From Fomes fomentarius (lineage: Eukaryota > Basidiomycota > Agaricomycetes > Polyporales > Polyporaceae): a stretch of 64,000 nucleotides of DNA. The notes below the pieces were generated by a model, which had not been told where the DNA came from, searched no databases, and saw only the letters and a list, made by a program, of their open reading frames with translations. The stretch spans positions 1,054,001-1,118,000 of the forward strand of contig JABYQN010000001.1 in the NCBI GenBank assembly GCA_022606135.1, in the 5' to 3' direction. This document shows, piece by piece, positions 24,101 to 36,740 of this stretch; position 1 is the first letter of the stretch; each line of letters opens with the position of its first letter. A program made the translations under genes and the position numbers.

Positions 24101-25342
24101 ATCTGGTGTGGGGCACGATCTCTTCGAATCTCTCGACCATCGTCTCGACGTGGTGGGAAAACCCCCAGGTCATCGACAAGTTGGATGCGTTCAGGAGGGT
24201 ACGCAAAACCACATTCACGATGCAGTGTGTCTTGGTCTGTTGCAGGGCTAATGGTCCGTTGTAGGAGCTGTTCGTGCCGCTTGTCAAGCAATACGGCTTC
24301 GAATACTCAGAGTCAGACTCGTATGACGTCCAGCAGTTGCGCACCACAGCGATAGAGGCAGCTGCATCCGCAGGTGATAAGTGGTAAGTGCAACCTAGTG
24401 AACCTGACCTCACGCGCGCGGTGTTTACGCGCTCGACCCTTCTCAGGGTTGTGGACGAGCTGAAGTCACGCTTCGATCACTTCCTCAAGACCGGCGACGA
24501 ATCGAAGATTCCTAGCGACTTAAGACAGATCGCGTTCACGATTGTGAGTGTGCCCGATTGTGCGCTGCATCCAGGGCAGAGATGCTGAACATCTCCTGAA
24601 GGGTGTGCGAGAGGGCGGGCGACCGGAGTGGGAGGCCGTGCGGCGAATTGCGGCCAAGCCGGATAATCCGGGTCAAGGTATCGCTGCTATGAGGGCAATG
24701 GGATTCAGCAAGGACCAGAAGATTGGGGAGGAGACGTTCGACTTCATCCTCAACCAGGCGCGCGATCAGGACACGTTCTACTATGCTAGGGGTCTGCAGG
24801 CGAATGTAAAGACCAGACACTTTTTGGCAGAGAAGTTCATGGAACACTTTACGGAGGTATGGTGTGGTTGTTGTTGTATTGCAGAGGAATGTTTGACCTC
24901 ACCAATGTTTGCAGTTCGAGAAGCGGTACGCTGGGAACTTCGGCCTCATCCGGTGGACAGAGGTAGGCGCTTTCTATCTACCCCCAATGCCGTCGCTCGT
25001 TGTCTAAGTTGACTTCCGAAATTGCGTAGATCTCCTTCGGAGCTCTATCGTCTGACGAGGACTACAAAAAAGTTTCTGCCTTCTTCAAGGTTCGGGGTTT
25101 GCAGAACTGGTTGTGATGCGGGGTTGCTGATGAAGGACACCCTATTTCTCAGGGCAAAGACACGTCGAAGTTTGATATGGCTCTCAAGCAGACACTGGAC
25201 ACAATCCACTCTCGTGCTGCATGGGTCAAGGTATGAGTTGTGCTTGAGCATTATATTGTTGTATGGATACTCACGGTTGCTGTGGCAGCGTTCGACCGAC
25301 GAGTTGAACAAGTGGTTGGAGCAGCGGGGGTCGAAACTATGA
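21162..25342 (+). CDS. APE2: M1 family zinc aminopeptidase (Ape2/Aap1 type)
   Basis: It removes N-terminal residues from peptides with one zinc ion. Reconstructed exons include 21162-21295, 21368-21662, 21729-21962, 22012-22114, 22171-22289, 22342-22377, 22436-22545, 22601-22653, 22709-22722, 22790-22811, 22923-23052 and 23110-23146, with further exons to 25342. The exopeptidase motif GAMENW ends the sixth exon. The zinc site HEVAHMW is split by an intron, and the third ligand Glu lies in NLYLNEGF, giving HExxH-x18-E. The C-terminal half is the helical ERAP1-type domain and ends RSTDELNKWLEQRGSKL. The total is close to 890 residues, as in yeast. The start MTASTGGATTTQDYRLP was chosen as the cytosolic form; an in-frame ATG at 20910 could give a longer form. 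Near 24544-24601 I placed a 58-nt intron so that the reading joins FTI to GVREGGRPEWEAV. Confidence 0.95.
22864..22867 (+). other. candidate 4-nt microexon in aminopeptidase gene
   Basis: The preceding exon ends ...ATTCTTG at 22811 and the next coding block begins at 22923 (A-GTG-TTC-CCG). The four bases ACAA at 22864-22867 are preceded by TTTCTGTAG and followed by GTAGGTAG, so they are bounded by good splice signals. Including them restores IILDKVFPEW. Skipping them and using the AG two bases later gives IILVFPEW in the same frame. Both are open, so only cDNA can decide. Confidence 0.45.
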
Positions 25343-28300
25343 TTGTATCAATTCGCATGCTTGCTAGCACTACTTTGCTCATATGTTTGCTTCTTGCGCG
25401 CTTGGAGGGACGCGTCTGTGGCGTTTGTTGACGCGTTGTTTGCTGGGCGCCTGCGCGTGTTATTGAAAGACGCGTGTGAGCCTGGGAAGACAGCGCGACT
25501 TGCTCTCGACGACGACACTCGCGGTACCCACACATTCACCATCTCTCCACTCCAGGCCACTGCACTCTTGCTTGCCGCTGCGCTCTTCCGATGACCTTCA
25601 TCGCTCCGGGTCCTCGTTTGGGTTGTTTGTTGTCGCTCTACCGGTCGCAGACGCGTTGCCTCAGCCACATGTTCCACTCTCTAACCCGGAGTGAGATCTA
25701 ACCCTAAGTTCTATCCGGATCTGGTCGTGCTCAAAATATGCTCTGGGATGCTTGCGCTATGGGAGCATTATGTGGTCGAGCAATGCCACCTCATCGATTA
25801 GGAATAGTTGGGTGGACAGGTGCGCATGCTGAAGTCCTCTGAATCTTGCGAGTGTGTGTTGCTCTCGTTCCGGTTGCCAGCTCTAGACCTTTGCCTGTGT
25901 TGACCCCTTGAGAGACATTCTCTTTATCGCATCCTCGGAAAGTGTCACGTGGATGGAACAAAGTCCTTCCCACCGCAGGAGAACACACAGATCTCCGCTA
26001 GCGTCGCTTCGGGACCCCGCCTTTGCTCCTGCTTGTCCCGCGATCCGCTACGTACAGAGTACCGCTTCGTGCGCGTCCTCTGCGGAAGGGCTGGTAGCGA
26101 CAGAGAGGGTAAGCGACGCCGGCACGCGCGAGATCCCTTCTCGGTGGGACTGGGCTCCAGTCACGGGCACTAGGGAAGCGTCGCGGGACCTTCGTGAGCT
26201 GTCTTCTCTCGGGCGAGTGGGTCACGTACACTGGACTGGCAGTCCGCCGGGTCGGGAAACGACAGGTTGGCTACGCACAGACCTTATGAGGTCCACCTTG
26301 CCTCCCATTGCTCCCCCTCCATGATTCTGCGACCAGTGCCCCCTGTTCCACTCCACTCAACCTATTCGAGTTTCCACGGCGCATGCTCCCACTCTACGGA
26401 GTAGCCGGGCACCCGAACAGAGCACAGCAGATTCAGGGTCTTTGACCCAATCGCGGGCGACGTTCCTGGGCCGTAGGGTTCCGTATAGGGCGTCTCCCAA
26501 CCCCGGCGACGTTTGTGCCAACTTTGGCTCGCCGCAGGAGGCCCTACGCGACGCGCGGTCTCTTCTCAAGACCATCCGTCTCGCAGGGCAGGTCCCTGGA
26601 AGCGCTGGCATGCGCAGCAAAAGAGGCTTGGCTTCGCAGCGTAGATGCACTGGAGCACGGAGTGTGCACTTTCAACCCGAACATCAAGAGAACACACAGG
26701 AAGACGCAGTGTGCAGCACGTTCTGCAGGATAGGCTAGGAGAGATGTTGGGTGCACATGTGTGCCGGGCCCGGTGTCTGAGGGACAGGTACGTCCGTTCT
26801 TTGGCCTGGAAGCTACGTATAGGGGGGAGCGGATGTGCGGCGGTGGGCTTTGCCTACTGTACGTATAGCTCCTCCATGCCTGCCTGGCCGCCCCCAACTC
26901 TCGCCCTTCCAGCTACAGGAAGGCGAGCTCTGTCATCCGCTGCGTACTAACCCGACTCTCACCATGCCTCGATGAATCAGCTGTTCGGACTGAGTTCTGC
27001 GACGACGTGCACTGCGCAGACACGCATCAGCACCCACCTGAGTCTCTGGACCGTTTGAGGGACCTTGGATCGTCCTTGTTATTCAGGCACGACTGCGAAG
27101 ACCTGCGTTTTGCTCATGTTTTCTAGTCTTCTCTCTGCCCTTCTAGTACTTGGTCAGCACGAGAAACCCATCGCGTGCAGGCGCGACATAGCCCTTCTCC
27201 ATTGACCCAGCTACCTGGTACCGCTTCCTCTATTCCTTCCCCCATCGCAACGCTCCGCAAAGGACCTGTGCGGCAGCGCCAGACTCGGCCTCCTATCCAG
27301 CGAAGTTGCGGCTCCTGCGGGATGCTACAACAGAGATTCGTTCTCGATGTCGCGAGAGGAAAGCACGTTTGGTTCGTCCAGCGTGTGGGGCAGTGCAGTC
27401 GGTCGTTGTGCAGCGTTCCCTGGCGGGTTCCGTTTGCGGCGGGCGCGAGGGAGCAGACGGGGGTGATGTGTAGGGTGGCTGGCGAGGAGATGTGGTGCGT
27501 TGTGTTTCGTGTGCGCGGCGGGGCTGGCGAGTATCACACACAGGAAGGCGGAGGTAGCTGGCGGATGCGTTGCATGCGCTGTGAGCGGTACTCTGAGCGC
27601 AGCCCCTTGGTGGGTCTGCGAGAGGAATGTTTTCTGGGATTACCGATGGCGGATATCCATGCTCAGGAGATGCGTGTCTTCGGTGCCTGTACAGCGTTGT
27701 CTTTGGCCCCTTGTGGGTGCAGGCTGATGCCGGGCAGCAAGGTGTGGTGGCGGAACCCCTCGGGCGACCGGGGCAAGTACGGGGAGCAGGGGTCGGGGGA
27801 TCACGTGGTTGAATGGTTCTCTCGCTGCAGGGACGATGACAGATGCGGGGGAGCGCAGCGTGGTCCTGCTGCGTTCGAGAGTGCGCTAGGTCAGGAACTG
27901 TGCGCGGGCTTTGCTCGTCAAATGCTTCCAATCAATTTTTGGCTTTTCGTCGCCTTCGTGGTGATTTTCGAATGTTCCGATTGGGACACTTCCCCTGTGT
28001 ACTTATGTCCGTTTAGATGAATGAAAGTGGTTGGATACCACAGATAAAGAACGGCGTAGTGGACAGCATTGCAGTGCTAAAGAGATGTAGATGTGGCTCG
28101 TTTGCTGCCATCTTGTGGCAAGTGCAGTGTGTCCGCCATGTATTTGTTTGTGTAGCAGGTTCAAGAGGTCGGACGGAATTTATACTCTTCGTCAGAGGAG
28201 TGCTCTTGTGCCGTCTAGTTGTGATTCCTTTTCAAGCCGCTACTCGCAGACTCGCCAGAGAAACAGCGATATCCTAGAACCTCATGAGTGTCGAGTCCGA

Positions 28301-28558
28301 TACCCACTGTTGAAATACGCATGGCATATATGTACTGCCAGTGAGAGATCGTGAGTGTCGGAGCTGTCATTGGGAAATCGACCTCGGCAGTGTCAATCTA
28401 TGCTGAGACAAGAGAGATGAATTGGGATACATGAGGTAGAGTAAGAAAGAAAACTAAGGAGCAATGTGGAGAGCAATAAGCTATACAGTGTCACGGGTAT
28501 ACAACCATGCAGATGCGGTGGGATGAGAGGCAATATAAATCCGTTACTGGCGATACAG
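25343..28558. other. 3.2-kb gene-poor stretch
   Basis: Between the convergent aminopeptidase (+) and formin (-) genes lies the longest interval without a supportable gene. Its middle (25.9-27.9 kb) is GC-rich and contains long open frames by chance, among them about 280 codons on the plus strand ending at 28020 and about 210 codons on the minus strand across the same bases. The long plus frame has no ATG at its beginning and is Cys/Arg/Trp-rich without domain motifs. No transposon terminal repeats, tRNA or recognisable reverse-transcriptase segments were seen. The right-hand 500 bp is AT-richer and probably the formin 3' UTR. Confidence 0.5.
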
Positions 28559-31500
28559 CTAACTACTAGGGCTAGGTTGCTCTTCTATCGAGTCCAACGC
28601 GATCACAGGCTGCGTACCGACAGGCGTGTCCGATTCTTCTTCTCGCTCGAGCCCGCCCGGCGAGATGCTCTCTCCCAGCGCGGCTAAAGCCGCTACCCCC
28701 TCCGAATCCCGCTTGCGCCGTGACCGTCGCATATTCATACTCGAAGCTGTCGGTGTGGAAGGCGTAAGCGCATCGAAGCCATCAGACTTCAGACGCATAA
28801 GCATATCTCGCGCGATGTTGACCGTCTCGTCGCCCGACTTGGTAAGCAGCACGTCGGTGTTGAGCGTGAGAGGGGAGGGTCCATTCCCCGACGCTGTCCG
28901 GGAAACTGCCCGGCTCTTTGTCCGCCGTGCCTTGCGGCCGACGATGTCGCCCTTGCCCAGCATCGCGAGTAGATTGTCCAGCACGGCGGTATCTTCTTCG
29001 TTGTGCTGCGGGACGTCCTGCTGCTTAGCCTTTCTGGCATCCTCGGCAGCTTGTCTCCGCTTCTCCACGGCGTGTCGTTCCTCTGCGATCGTAAGATTAT
29101 CTGAGCGGCATTTCTGCAGGAACGCGAATGACGGTCAATGAAGCAGCAGGAAGTAAAGGTGGATAGTACACACCCTGTAAGATGTGACAAAGGTCTTGAA
29201 AATACCATAGAACTCAGCAGAGTTCATGTTCTTCTCATCTTCCCCATAGTACTTGACCACCTCGGAGAACGTAGAGTCGGCGTGATTGACGTCGTCAACG
29301 AGGTCTTCGAGCTGTCCCGTCGCTTTCCCTACGAACGACCACATCTGCTTGGCATATTTGTCGTTCATGTTCATGTCCGAAAAGTGCTCCGTTAGTTCCT
29401 TGCGGATGGCTTTCAGGCCTTCCCGCAGTCCACCTAGGGATTTCCGCACGTCTTGGAGGTTGACTGCAAGAAATTGTCAACGGACGGATGGCCGATACAC
29501 GCAAAGGCGTTGATTATGACATACCCCGATATGCTTCTGCAGGAGCGGCGAGTTCGTCGAGGAATGTCTCCATGTCGGGGAAGTGCTTGGCTACGGTGCG
29601 CTCGAGGAAGTGCAGCAGCGTGGTGTTGTGCAATGACTTGGTGTCAACGAGCTTATTGATGCTGCTGACACGGAAACCGAATGCGCCACCCTTGACGCCG
29701 GTGCCGTTCATGTAGTTACCTATGAGGAGAATGAGCTGTATGGTAGCGCTAATGAGCATTCGTACGACAGAACTTATGAGACGAAGTGCCACTTACGGAG
29801 AGTAGCTCTTTGAAGTGCTTCGCTTCCAGCAGCGATTTACCGGCTTCTGACAGCTTGCGAGCGCTCTGCAAACATATTCATGAGCATCTTCAAATTGTCT
29901 CGCACGAGGTAATGATGGACTAACATCATCTAGGAGGCCCCATGTCTCATCAAAGACACACTTGTACAGCATGCCCTCGATACGCGGACCGAGCCGGTCA
30001 ATCTTAATGAGCTGCACCATGAGACGATCGGCAGGATGCAAGCCACCGAGCTCTTCGGGATCGGCGTTGCGGTAGACGTTGAGCTTGCCGATCTATGAGA
30101 TTCCAGACGAAGATCCGTCAAATATATGATGTTGGAAAGAAATGTTAGGAACCGACCTGTTCTGGGTTGGGCAAGACAGGCTTGAGCTCGCTGAGGAACA
30201 CCTGCGTGCACACTCCCTGGTCGAAGTCGCGGATGCGGAGGGCAAGCTCTTCTGGCTGTAACCTCTTCACTGTCTGGATGAGAATTTCTGTCGATTAGGT
30301 ATCAATGACCGCATCCGATATAAATGTTTGATGCCTTAGGTACCCACCGACTCGCTTCTTGGTCTGCGGGTCGAGCACACTCTTCAGCTCCGCACGCTTC
30401 TGTTTCGCTTATCCGCTGCATCAGCAACAAATTTCCGTGGACGAAGGTGCACATGAACGCACCCATCAAGTTGATGACAAGCTGCTTCGCCTTGAAGTCC
30501 TCCTCCATCTCGTTCCACACACCATCGAGCTGCAGCTTCTTCACCCACTCGTCCTCGCGCGTCGGCTCCTTGAAGACCGTACGCTCCGCCTGCTGCATCG
30601 GCAACTTGTCCCACTGCAGCTGCTTCATCTTCGTGCTCGGGGTGATCGAGATGTCCTTCCGCGCAGAGAGCAGGTTCTGGATGTTCGCGCCGAGCATCGA
30701 CGTCCGCACAGATCCGGGCCCGGATGTTGGTGGGGTGAAGCCAGGTGGGGGAGGTGGGGGCGGCGGTCCGCCGCCAGGAGGGGGAGGCGGCGGTGGCGGT
30801 GGTGGTATGGGAATATTGAACTTGATACCGGGACCTGGTGGAGGAGGGGGCGGTGGAGGTGGAGGTGGAGGAGGTGGAGGAGGCGGAGGTGCTGCAGCAC
30901 TAGGCGGAGGAGGCGGCAGTGGGGGCATCGGTGGTATTGCTTCTTCTGGAATCGGGGAGTTGAGAGGACTTGGTTCGGATGGTGGGCGGCCGCGCTTGAT
31001 GAGGTGTCTCCGTAGTTGCTCGGCGAGGGAACCAGGCTGGGTTGGTGAGTCTTTGCCGGTGGTGTCGACGGAGAGGACGGACGTTGCTTCTGTTGTGGGA
31101 TCTGATGATATACTGCGTGTCGAGGTTGACCTTCGGAACTCACTGTCACCATCGTCTGTCTCGGCCAGCGAGACGCTTCGACTGTCAGGAACGAAGTGAG
31201 CTGCAACATGATGAGCCAGTCGGAAAAAGAGGAGGATGGGAAAAACGACATACTGCCCAAGGGTGTCCTCGGTAGATTCTTATTCCGCCGTGAAGGTGTC
31301 CGTGCGCTTCGTGGGCTGGACGATGCACCATCACGTACAGAGCCCTGAATAAGTACTTAGATAAGCATGAGTCGGCCGGATGCAGAGAAGGCGTACTAAC
31401 CACAGCGCCCTCGGCAATCTGCTGTTGTATCTGCTCGTGCTCGATTTCGTCGTCCGCATCCATGAACTGGGACGTTCGCCCATTCTGCGCCTCTGATATA

Positions 31501-33740
31501 TGTCCCATCCGAGACGACTTCTGACCCCTTGTCGAAGCATTGAGCGGCCCTCTGCGCAGGCTACCACTCTTCTTCGGGGTGGTCTCATCTGCACTATCTC
31601 CTTCCAGCCCACCCTCACCGCGCTTAGCGCGACCCTCAAGGATACTGATCGTCTTGTCTCGCTGAAAGTGTTTCTCAAGCGTGTCAATTAGCGTCTTGCG
31701 GTCCATACCACCAGCGTTCGCATGGTCAATGATCTTGCCGACGCCCTTGCTGACCTCCTTGAGCATACGGAAGAGCTCCATGATCTGCGCCTCCAGCTGC
31801 TGGATCTGCTCCTCGTAGCCCACTTTCTGCGCCTCCATTTGACCCTGCAGCTTCTGCGTGTTCTCACGCGAGATCGCGAGCTTCTCCTCGAGACGCGCGA
31901 CCTTGGCCTTAAGCGAGCCGACAAGCCCGCCCTCGCCCTGCGCGACTTCCTCTTCGAGCGCTTCTTTCTCGAGCCTGAAACGGAGCGCGGCCGCGTTGGA
32001 TTTGACGAGCTCGTCTTCGAGGTGCTGTTGTCTGTCTGCCTCGTTGAACTGCGCTATGATACGTTCGACCGAGTGACCCAGACGCTGCTCGGCGCCCACG
32101 AGTTTCTTGTCGAGCACAACATCTGCGACCAGAGAGTCAATGAGCTGGTAGTAATGCGCGAGCGCAGGCCCCTCCTCGCGAATGAGCAGCATGTGCTGCA
32201 GGATCGAGAGGAAGTGGTCCTTGGCGCGCGAGTCAGCGGTCTTTGCGCGGAGCGCGTTGTACACGTCCTCGGGGTTCGCGAGGTCGCGTAGGATCTCCTG
32301 GTCGACACGCTCTCTAAGCTTCGCCTCATCGTCCTCGAGTAGCTGCTGTAGGATCTGCAGCTGCTTGTCTATCACTGCTACCCCGAAAGAGCGGCAGAGC
32401 TCGATAATTTGCGAAAGCCCCGCCGCCTCCATTTGTGAGCGGTGGTGCACTCGGATGTCCAGGTCGTCGATATTGACCATGAGCGCGTTGATGAATATGA
32501 CATTGGAGAGCTACGGTTGACGGTGTAAGGGCTGGCGCGGAAGAGAGGCAGTGCGGAGGGCGCGTACCGTGTAGTCATTCAAGGATGGGTCGATCCCGCC
32601 ATGTTTCTTGACTTCGTCGCTCGCGCCGACGAGCGTGCCCATCTTGCCGCGACCCGCGAGCGCGACCTCCAACGACTTGAACCAGTATGCATATGGGTTC
32701 CCGGCTTCGTTGTTGGTAGCACTTAGTGCCTCTAAGGCGCTGACGACTAGATTGTGACATTGGCTGTCGTTGAAGTATTCAAGGAAACAGAGTAAGTCAA
32801 GAAGGAGCTTTCTGGTTGGCAGATGTGGTGTATTGAGGGCGGACGCTATTTGCGTCAATATTGTAGGGTGATTGATTGCGTCATGTGCAGCGAACTGGGG
32901 TGGGGGTGAGGAAAGAACATTGGGAAGCGGTGAACTCCGGAACATACTTGGTGATTCAAAATCTGCTTAAGACATTTGGCGACTTCGTACTCTAGCTCGA
33001 TATCTTCCTTTCGTCTGCTACACCGTTTGCATCATCCATGGTATGAGAAAGATCGGCGACATACCTCTGTACACCCTTCTTGCTGATACTCTGCAGCGCT
33101 TGTCCGAGGACAGAGGTTCCTTGCATCTCGACAAAATGGCGGAACCAACTGTGTATCGATCACCTGTAGGTCAAGAGGTTGTACTGAAGTATAGATCAAG
33201 GACGAACCTCATCTCCTTGCTCCGGAGAGACACCTGCAGACTGGAGGCCTGCTTTGGAGTGACTGTCCTGTCCATGAACTTCTTGATGTACCACTCAGGA
33301 GTGCCCTCGACAAAAGAAGCTTGTTGGCCCGACTCGTGTTGCCTGCGAGCCTGCCCCTCTCGCCGGCGTTCCTCCTCCCAGCGCATCTGCTCGTCGTTGT
33401 ATACGATGTGCCACTTCTGGTCTATGGAGAGGTGGGGGATGTCTTCGAGACCGCGCATACGCATGATGTTCTCGAAGAGCATTTCGATTTCTTCGTCATT
33501 CTCAGGCCGGAGGAAAGAGAATTCATCAATTGGTGAGTGGTGCTTGTACAGGTTTGATAAGTGGTGATGGTGAGGCTCGAAAGGTGAGATGGAGGAGGTG
33601 GCATAGCGGGAGCCGCGAGTAGACTCTGTGCGTGTGGTGGCGACGGAAGCTCCAGACATGGGCCGGCTGCGGTCGCTGCCCTCCTGGACAATGGAGGACT
33701 GTCTAGGTCTGTTCTTGCGCTTGCCAAAGAAAGTGTCCAT
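28559..33740 (-). CDS. BNI1: diaphanous-type formin (Bni1/SepA class)
   Basis: Formins nucleate and elongate unbranched actin for polarised growth, septation and actin cables. The protein has about 1,500 residues. The start MDTFFGKRKNRPRQSS is followed by a Ser-rich stretch, then the GTPase-binding/FH3 region (VEGTPEWYIKKFMDRT, LLDLLCFLEYFND, VNIDDLDIRVHHRSQMEAAG). A coiled coil lies near 32.1-31.7 kb (LEDELVKSNAAALRFRLEKEA). The FH1 segment, at about 30.93-30.72 kb, has uninterrupted proline runs of up to about 18 residues broken by PSAAA and GPGIKFNIPI. It is followed by FH2: MKQLQWDKLP at 30.62 kb, then ILLIGNYMNG at 29.7 kb. The end has the basic-acidic tail expected around a DAD, ending EEQPSPSS. 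Many introns of about 50-60 nt interrupt it. The gene is divergent from the phosphatase gene across 399 bp. Confidence 0.95.
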
Positions 33741-34139
33741 GGTGAGGGTAAGGCGGGGGACGAGTGATGGGGCGGGAGCAGTATGAGAGACCGCAAGTAC
33801 GCGTTATTGGCCGCCAGTGAGCTCGGAAACCCTCAGAAGCAGGATATGAGTACAGGCGAGGACATTCGCAGCTCGTTAAAAACGCATAAAGGCCGTCAGA
33901 GCGTCGAGAGAGGGCGCGAGATGTCGAGAGCGGGGCGCAGAGATGGGTTGTTCGCAGAAGGCACCGTCGCTCGGGCGGTTGCAACTGCCCTAGAAAGGCA
34001 ACCCATGCGAGCGCGCTGCTTGACATCACCCTCCTCCGCTCCGCCTTCTCCTTCTCCTTCTCCTCCTCCTCCTCCTTCCCTCCACCTCCCCCACTCTCCG
34101 CCCGCTCACGACTGCACACGACGAACATACGACCACATC
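33741..34139. promoter_or_regulatory. divergent promoter with CT-rich tract
   Basis: These 399 bp separate the ATGs of the formin (-) and the phosphatase (+). At about 34029-34091 the plus strand is a nearly pure pyrimidine tract of CTT/CTC repeats ending about 50 nt before the phosphatase ATG. Such CT tracts are common just upstream of start sites in filamentous fungi. No TATA box was evident. Confidence 0.6.
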
Positions 34140-36740
34140 ATGTCGGCCTCCTCGGCCATCGCAAGCTCTGCGGTCTCCACGCTCTACCGCATCGTCGTCT
34201 ACCTCTTCCTCCAAGTCGTGAGTAGACGCGGTTCGCGCCAATTCTAGTTCTCCTATCTCACCTTCTCCAGCTTCCAAAATCCGAGCTCAAGTACCTCATC
34301 CCCGCGCTCTATGTCCTCTACGCCGCGACATTACGCTCCGCGACGCTTCCCGTGTCCGAGGATGTCGCCGTAAAGGAAGAAAAGCTCACCATTCACGAGG
34401 AGCAAAAACCAGAAAAGAATGGTGACGCCGCATCAGGCGTAACCGTTGCCGCGTCCTCCTCTGCCGTCGTCCTCCCTGTCACCCAACCTACTGATGTACG
34501 TCCTTTTTTCTTTTCTTTTCATCCGCGTGGCTCATCCGTGCGCGCGCAGTGGAAGTCTGCGCTCTCCACCATCGTCTTCTCTGTTCCCTCTCCCGTTCGC
34601 GCTCTCCACTACGCCAATATCGCAATCAACACGCTCCTCCTCATCTTTGTTATTGAGTTTCTCGCCGTCCCATACTTCGACAACGCGTCAGCTGTTGTTT
34701 ACACCCGTGTCGGTGCCCTCTCTCCCGACGCTGCTAAGATTGTAGTTCGTCACCCACCTACCACCAACGCTACTGAGAATCTTGTCCGCGTCTCCTGGCG
34801 CCAGGTCAACACCAACGCTCCCACTGATGCACCATGGCGTCCAGGCCCCCTCGCGAACCTCACTGCGGAGACTGATTGGGTGCAGACCGTCCGTCTCTCC
34901 AGTCTTTGGCCAAGTACAACATATGAGTGTAGGTTACCTTCTCAGCTGCCCGCTTCGCCTTCACGTCTTTACTTGTACTCTCTCTCAAACAGACCGCCTC
35001 GAGGATGCCAACGAAGGTGCCAACAGTACCGTTCTCCCCTACCCCGCAGAACCCATCCACTTCCGCACCTTCCCTGACTCTCGCCTCTACTCCGGCTACA
35101 ACTTCCGCTTCCTTGCTTCATCTTGCATGACCCCCAACTTTCCCTATACCCCCCTTCAGTCGCGCAGGATCAAAGGCTTCGACCTTCTGGCTGACTATCT
35201 CTGGCCTAAGTCGAAGTCTGCCTCGGTATCCAAGGTGTCAGCTCAGAACCTTTCTAATTCAGTCTCTTCTACCACTTCTGAGGTAGTGCCTGCTGCAGAA
35301 AGCTCCAACTCTGAGAATGTCACTGCACCTGTTGCTCAACCTATGACGCCCCCACCTGAGCCTCTAGAGAAGCCTATTCCGCCCACCGAGTTCATGATAT
35401 TCATGGGTGACTTCATCTACGCTGACGTTCCCGTGTACTATGGCGACGACAAGGAGGCATATCGTCGTTTCTATCGCCGTAACTATAATAGCCCGAGCTT
35501 CCGGAAGGTTTACGAGCGCTTGCGTACGTTCCTCTTCGATGCCTAGTCCTGAACGCAATTCATGAATGATTCGTAGCCATCTTCCATACCTACGACGATC
35601 ATGAGGTAAATATCTTTATCTTCTATTCGCCCTTCTGTCGCTGAAGTCTTTCCTAGATCATCAACAACTACGTCGGTCAAGGGAATGATACGCAGGTACC
35701 CTTCGAGAGCGCCTCTGATGCGTTCAAGCTCTATAACGCCGAGGCTAACTTCGACTCGCCAAACCTTGGTCAATACTACTATGACTTCCGGTACGGCGAC
35801 GCTGCGTTCTTCGTGTTGGACACCCGGAGGTACCGCTCGGACATCACCGTCGGTGATCCCACCACGCACACCATGCTCGGCGACCAGCAGCTCGCTGCCT
35901 TATACAGTTGGCTCGGCAGGGTTTGTCTATATACACCCAACGACCTGTGTCCGATGTCGTTCTCACATGTATCGTCGAACAGGTTAACAACACTGCGATC
36001 TTCAAGTTCATAGTAACATCCGTTCCCTTCACCTCCCTCTGGACATACGAGGGACCACTCGAGACCTGGGCAGGCTTCCCCGTCGAGAAAACGTCCCTGC
36101 TCAGCGCGCTGCATACGGTGCCGAACGTGATTCTGCTCTCGGGAGACCGGCACGAGTTCGCGGCGATCGAGTTCGAGGCGGGTGACTGGGGCCACAACGT
36201 GCTCGAGATCTCGACGAGTCCGATGAGCATGTTCTACGTGCCATTCTTCCGCACGCTGCTCCCACGGAGCGAGGAGATCGTGAATAAGACACGAGAGGAG
36301 GTCATTGTGAATGAGGATGGGTCGAAGGAGGTGATCCAGTATGTTGTAGAGGTCCCGAAGGAGAAGGTCATTAGATATATCGCGGAGGGGAACCACAAGT
36401 GGTAAGTTGCCTTATCATCTCGTTAGACGAGATGAGGCATGAGACTGACGGTCGGGTTCATGAATGATAGGTCGACGATCGAGGTTGACACGAAGGACTA
36501 CCAGCACCCTGTAGTGAAGGTCGAAGTCGTGATTGACGGGAAGCCTGCTTATCAGTGAGTCCCCGTCTCGGAGCCGCATCCACTGTCGCAGTGTACTGAT
36601 AGTCCTCTCCCTCCACCAGTATCGAGGTTGCAGGCAAACCTGTGAAGTTGCAGCTGTCGACCGCGCTTGGGGCGTTTGTTCCCCAGTCCCTCAGGGGTAT
36701 GCTCGACCGCATCGGTATCAAGCCGAGCAAGTGGTTCTAG
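34140..36740 (+). CDS. membrane-anchored PhoD-like metallophosphatase
   Basis: PhoD-like enzymes are metal-dependent phosphomonoesterases or phosphodiesterases. The N-terminus has two or three hydrophobic helices (LYRIVVYLFLQV, LKYLIPALYVLYAA, YANIAINTLLLIFVIEFLAV) with a charged Glu/Lys loop between. A beta-rich domain with Asn-rich stretches comes next. The catalytic domain has FLASSCMTPNFPY, the metal-binding MGDFIYAD, the intron-split FHTYDDHE, VLDTRRYRSD and ILLSGDRHEFAAI, which are the PhoD signatures in order. A Ser/Pro/Glu-rich insert (35.22-35.38 kb) sits before MGDFIYAD. The protein, about 700 residues, ends GMLDRIGIKPSKWF and the stop is TAG at 36738-36740. The multi-helix N-terminus suggests an organelle or plasma-membrane anchor rather than a secreted enzyme. 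The substrate is unknown. Confidence 0.88.

Noticed and set aside
24544..24574. 31-nt intron in the aminopeptidase gene
   Set aside because: Too short for splicing; using the AG at 24600-24601 instead gives a 58-nt intron and the conserved GVREGGRPEWEAV reading.
27175..28020. Plus-strand open frame of about 280 codons
   Set aside because: It begins with a GTG rather than an ATG, is Cys/Arg/Trp-rich without domain motifs, and an equally long frame runs on the other strand; GC-rich DNA gives such frames by chance.
30324..31199. Gly-rich plus-strand open frame of about 290 codons
   Set aside because: It is the antisense of the formin FH1/FH2 coding sequence; the glycine run is the complement of the proline codons.
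31722..32291. Leu/Arg/Glu-rich plus-strand frame of about 190 codons
   Set aside because: It is antisense to the formin coiled coil; its periodic leucines mirror the sense helix.
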